Source: Dehalococcoidia bacterium (GTDB lineage: Bacteria; Chloroflexota; Dehalococcoidia; GIF9; AB-539-J10). From it: a DNA stretch of 9,271 bases. Under the pieces are notes generated by a model that did not search any database, was not told where the DNA came from, and was given only the letters and a program-made list of their open reading frames with translations. This document shows positions 5,825 through 9,271 of the stretch, in pieces; positions within the stretch are counted from its first letter, which is position 1, and every line of letters starts with the position of its first letter. The DNA is taken from contig JAUWGN010000028.1 of the NCBI GenBank assembly GCA_030606385.1, positions 1-9,271 on the forward strand, read 5' to 3'. The position numbers and the translations under genes were made by a program.

Positions 5825-5832
5825 ACCCCAAT

Positions 5833-7359
5833 TTACTTAGCGTAATCTACTACTGTAGTCTCCCGTACCACAACAACCTTTATCTGCCCAGGATAAGTCA
5901 AGCTTTCCTCTATCTTTTTAGAGATGTCTCTGGCTAACCTTATTGCGGTCAAATCATCGATTTCCTCCGGTTTCACCATTATGCGTACTTCACGTCCTGC
6001 TTGAATAGCAAAAGTTTTCTCTATTCCAGGGAAGCTACTAGCTATGTCTTCCAAATCTCTTACTCGTTTTAGATATTGCTCCACGGATTCACGTCTGGCA
6101 CCAGGACGCGAACCGCTTATAGCATCAGCAGCGGCGACGATAAAACCGATAACGCTGCTTGTTAAAGCTTCACCGTGGTGCTCAGCAATTGCTTGAGCTA
6201 CCTCCGGAGATTTATCCCATTGCTTAACCAAATCAGCGCCTATCAAAGCATGGGGACCTTCCACGTGATAATCTACTGCCTTGCCAATGTCGTGAAGCAA
6301 GCCAGCTTTTCTGGATGCTGCACTATTAGCTCCAATTTCGTTGGCTAGCATCCCTGCTAGATGTGCAACTTCAATACTATGTAACAACACATTTTGACCA
6401 TAGCTGGTGCGGAATTTGAGTTTGCCAAGTAACTTTATTAACTCAAGATGTAACCCTGGGACACCTGCTTCGTAAGCAGTTTGCTCCCCCGCATTTTGAA
6501 TAATGTCTTCAACTTCAGCTTTGACTTTCTCTACCACTTCCTCAATTCGGGCGGGATGAATACGCCCATCAAGGATGAGTTTGTTTAACGCAATCCGGGC
6601 CACTTCTCTTTTCACTGGATCAAAGCTAGAGATAGTGACTACCTCAGGGGTATCATCGACAATGAGGTCTACCCCGGTAGCTTGCTCCAACGCCCGAATG
6701 TTACGACCTTCACGACCGATAAGTCGTCCTTTCATTTCATCGCTGGGTAAAGGGACTGAAGAAACCGTGATCTCTGAGACGACGTCTGTGGTACACCGTT
6801 GGACGGTTGTCGCTAGGATTTCTTGAGCTCGCCTGTTCGCTTCCTCTCTCACCTCGTTTTCCCAGGTTCGAACTTGACGTGCTGCTTCATCTTTGACTTC
6901 AGATTCTATAGCCTGTAATAAGAGCTGTTTTGCTTCCTCACTGGATACGTTGGAAAGAGCCTCTAATTGCTCCACTTCTTTTTGCTTCAATACTTGAAGC
7001 TCATCCTTTATCCTTTCGATGTCCCTTTCTTTTGAATTAAGGTGGCGATCCCGTCTTTCAACAAGCTCTGCTTTCTGGTCCAGTGTCTGTTCTTTTTGAG
7101 TGAGGCGATTCTCTACGCGTTGTATTTCGAGGCGATGTTCTTTATTTTCAGCTTCAGCACCCTTCCTGAGTCTAGTGGCTTCTTCTTTGGCTTCAAGAAG
7201 AACTTCTTTATGCTTTACTGTTGCATCATCTAGTAACTTTCGTACTTCTTTCTGGGCGCTGCGAATTTGCTGATTCGCTATTAACTGCCTCACGAAGTAA
7301 CCGGTAAGGATACCCAATATAGAAACAAGACAAACCAAAACATATACATAACTTTCCAT
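5833..7359 (-). CDS. rny: Ribonuclease Y
   Basis: RNase Y is the membrane-anchored endoribonuclease that begins mRNA decay in many Gram-positive and related bacteria. The protein is 508 residues (family about 510-520). Domain order is typical. A single N-terminal membrane helix (about 4-25) is followed by a long charged coiled coil (about 30-190, many K/E/R heptads) that mediates dimerisation. A KH domain comes next with GRLIGREGRNIRALE (211-225). The HD phosphohydrolase domain has H327, the H356-D357 pair in LLHDIGK, H394-H395 and D412 as metal ligands. A conserved C-terminal region ends in VVDYAK. The ATG at 7359 follows AGAGGG at short spacing. It has its own promoter, lies downstream of the 16S gene on the same strand, and is followed by ymdB. 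Confidence 0.97.
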   Translation of the reverse strand: MESYVYVLVCLVSILGILTGYFVRQLIANQQIRSAQKEVRKLLDDATVKHKEVLLEAKEEATRLRKGAEAENKEHRLEIQRVENRLTQKEQTLDQKAELVERRDRHLNSKERDIERIKDELQVLKQKEVEQLEALSNVSSEEAKQLLLQAIESEVKDEAARQVRTWENEVREEANRRAQEILATTVQRCTTDVVSEITVSSVPLPSDEMKGRLIGREGRNIRALEQATGVDLIVDDTPEVVTISSFDPVKREVARIALNKLILDGRIHPARIEEVVEKVKAEVEDIIQNAGEQTAYEAGVPGLHLELIKLLGKLKFRTSYGQNVLLHSIEVAHLAGMLANEIGANSAASRKAGLLHDIGKAVDYHVEGPHALIGADLVKQWDKSPEVAQAIAEHHGEALTSSVIGFIVAAADAISGSRPGARRESVEQYLKRVRDLEDIASSFPGIEKTFAIQAGREVRIMVKPEEIDDLTAIRLARDISKKIEESLTYPGQIKVVVVRETTVVDYAK

Positions 7360-7507
7360 TTTCCCTCTTCATTTCAGTAGAATAGACCAAACATTGCATT
7401 GTGACTTAAATGATAATCCTTTAATGACCTATCGTCAAATTTCTTGCAGCAGCCCGGCAAAAAAGAAGCAAAATGAGAAAATTGGTTTATGCGATTTGAG
7501 TGTGACG
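7360..7507. other. Intergenic region between the 16S processing arm and rny
   Basis: This holds the rny promoter and a T-rich minus-strand stretch (CTTCTTTTTTG near 7462-7472) with no stable GC hairpin before it. I find no convincing intrinsic terminator for the 16S transcript, so Rho-dependent termination or read-through into rny is possible. Confidence 0.5.
7410..7438 (-). promoter_or_regulatory. Promoter of the rny-ymdB operon
   Basis: TTGACG (7438 to 7433), a 17-base spacer, then TATCAT (7415 to 7410). Each box is one mismatch from sigma-70-type consensus. The predicted start is near 7403, giving a leader of about 44 bases before the rny ATG. It implies that rny can be expressed independently of the rRNA transcript upstream. 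Confidence 0.8.
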
Positions 7508-7534
7508 ATTAACAGTTAAACAGTGGAAGGAAGG
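7508..7534 (-). repeat. 16S rRNA processing stem, 3' arm
   Basis: In the minus-strand transcript this arm pairs with the 27 bases at 9130-9156 upstream of the 16S, all Watson-Crick except one G-U. It lies about 76 bases past the mature 3' end. The pair should form the long double strand that RNase III cuts to release pre-16S, as in other bacteria. Confidence 0.88.
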
Positions 7535-7548
7535 CAAAAAACGAATAA

Positions 7549-7569
7549 CGATAGATTTAAGATCTATCG
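7549..7569 (-). terminator. Small hairpin after the 16S 3' end (weak terminator or processing hairpin)
   Basis: CGATAGAT-loop-ATCTATCG forms an 8-bp stem with a 5-base loop. It is followed on the minus strand by TTATTCGTTTTTTG. The stem is A+T rich and the U-tract is displaced by about 6 bases. It also lies before the 3' processing arm, which must be transcribed for the stem to form. So efficient termination here is unlikely. Confidence 0.3.
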
Positions 7570-7610
7570 ACCGACCTAGGAATCATTAGGATTTATCCTT
7601 TGACTCCCTA

Positions 7611-9126
<1,516 letters not shown>

Positions 9127-9129
9127 GAA

Positions 9130-9156
9130 CCTTCCTTCCACTATTTAACTGTTAAT
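9130..9156 (-). repeat. 16S rRNA processing stem, 5' arm
   Basis: This arm pairs with 7508-7534 over 27 positions with a single G-U wobble. It ends only about 3 bases before the estimated mature 16S 5' end. RNase III cleavage within the stem would therefore leave a very short 5' precursor for final trimming. Confidence 0.88.
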
Positions 9157-9176
9157 GTACAACAGGATCTATTCTA

Positions 9177-9205
9177 ATATTATCCATCCTGCCCAAAAAT
9201 GTCAA
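9177..9205 (-). promoter_or_regulatory. Promoter of the 16S rRNA gene
   Basis: A perfect -35 TTGACA (9205 to 9200) is followed by TAATAT at 17-base spacing (9182 to 9177) or GATAAT at 15-base spacing (9184 to 9179). The predicted start is near 9170, about 45 bases before the mature 5' end and just before the processing arm at 9156. An odd palindrome CAACA-t-TGTTG (9203-9213) overlaps the -35 box and could be a binding site. I see no gene between here and the window end at 9271. Confidence 0.75.
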
Positions 9206-9271
9206 CATTGTTGGTTATTCAAGCCTGAAGTTGTTTTCTCCGATCACATTAGTTAGTTCACTTTCTAGCTC

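Noticed and set aside
7549..7569. Efficient Rho-independent terminator of the 16S gene
   Set aside because: The stem is A+T rich, the U-tract is not adjacent, and termination here would remove the complementary 3' processing arm. It is listed only as a weak candidate.

Overview
The window comes from a bacterial chromosome, most likely a member of the Chloroflexota class Dehalococcoidia. Three things point there. The 16S rRNA reads very like what I remember of Dehalococcoides. It stands alone, with no 23S or 5S following it. EF-Tu carries a cysteine-rich insertion that I associate with this group. This placement rests on memory; a database search would settle it. Nearly everything here is core gene content on the minus strand, with one plus-strand gene (a sirtuin). 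I see no mobile element, CRISPR array, phage gene or defence system.

Region 1 (1-1986, minus strand) is a translation and transcription operon. A near-consensus promoter drives tRNA-Thr(UGU), tRNA-Tyr(GUA), tRNA-Thr(GGU), tuf (EF-Tu), rpmG (L33), secE and the start of nusG, which runs off the window at base 1. This matches the E. coli thrU-tyrU-glyT-thrT-tufB plus secE-nusG layout, except that the tRNA-Gly is absent and rpmG is included. The protein genes are 2-3 bases apart, so translation is probably coupled.

Region 2 (about 1941-2827) has a divergent control region with a perfect 7-bp inverted repeat, then a sirtuin deacetylase on the plus strand. The sirtuin has a GTG start, no Shine-Dalgarno, and a -10-like box placed so that the mRNA may be leaderless.

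Region 3 (2828-5046, minus) is one large membrane-bound iron-sulfur protein. It fuses a NarI-like cytochrome b domain to a HdrD-like module with two 4Fe-4S sites and two CCG domains. This is the architecture of EtfAB:menaquinone oxidoreductases. It has its own extended -10 promoter. The gene is convergent with the sirtuin, 12 bases away, with no terminator between them.

Region 4 (5047-7438, minus) is the conserved pair rny (RNase Y) and ymdB (metallophosphoesterase), with a good promoter of its own. The ymdB start is better placed at a TTG after a strong Shine-Dalgarno than at the upstream GTG.

Region 5 (7508-9205, minus) is a complete 16S rRNA gene with its promoter. It is enclosed by a 27-bp pair of complementary arms that should form the RNase III processing stem, so this 16S looks like a self-contained transcription and processing unit. 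The most useful points for a second look are that stem, the possible leaderless sirtuin, the EF-Tu Cys4 insertion and the quinone-linked Fe-S oxidoreductase. I did not find an undescribed system.
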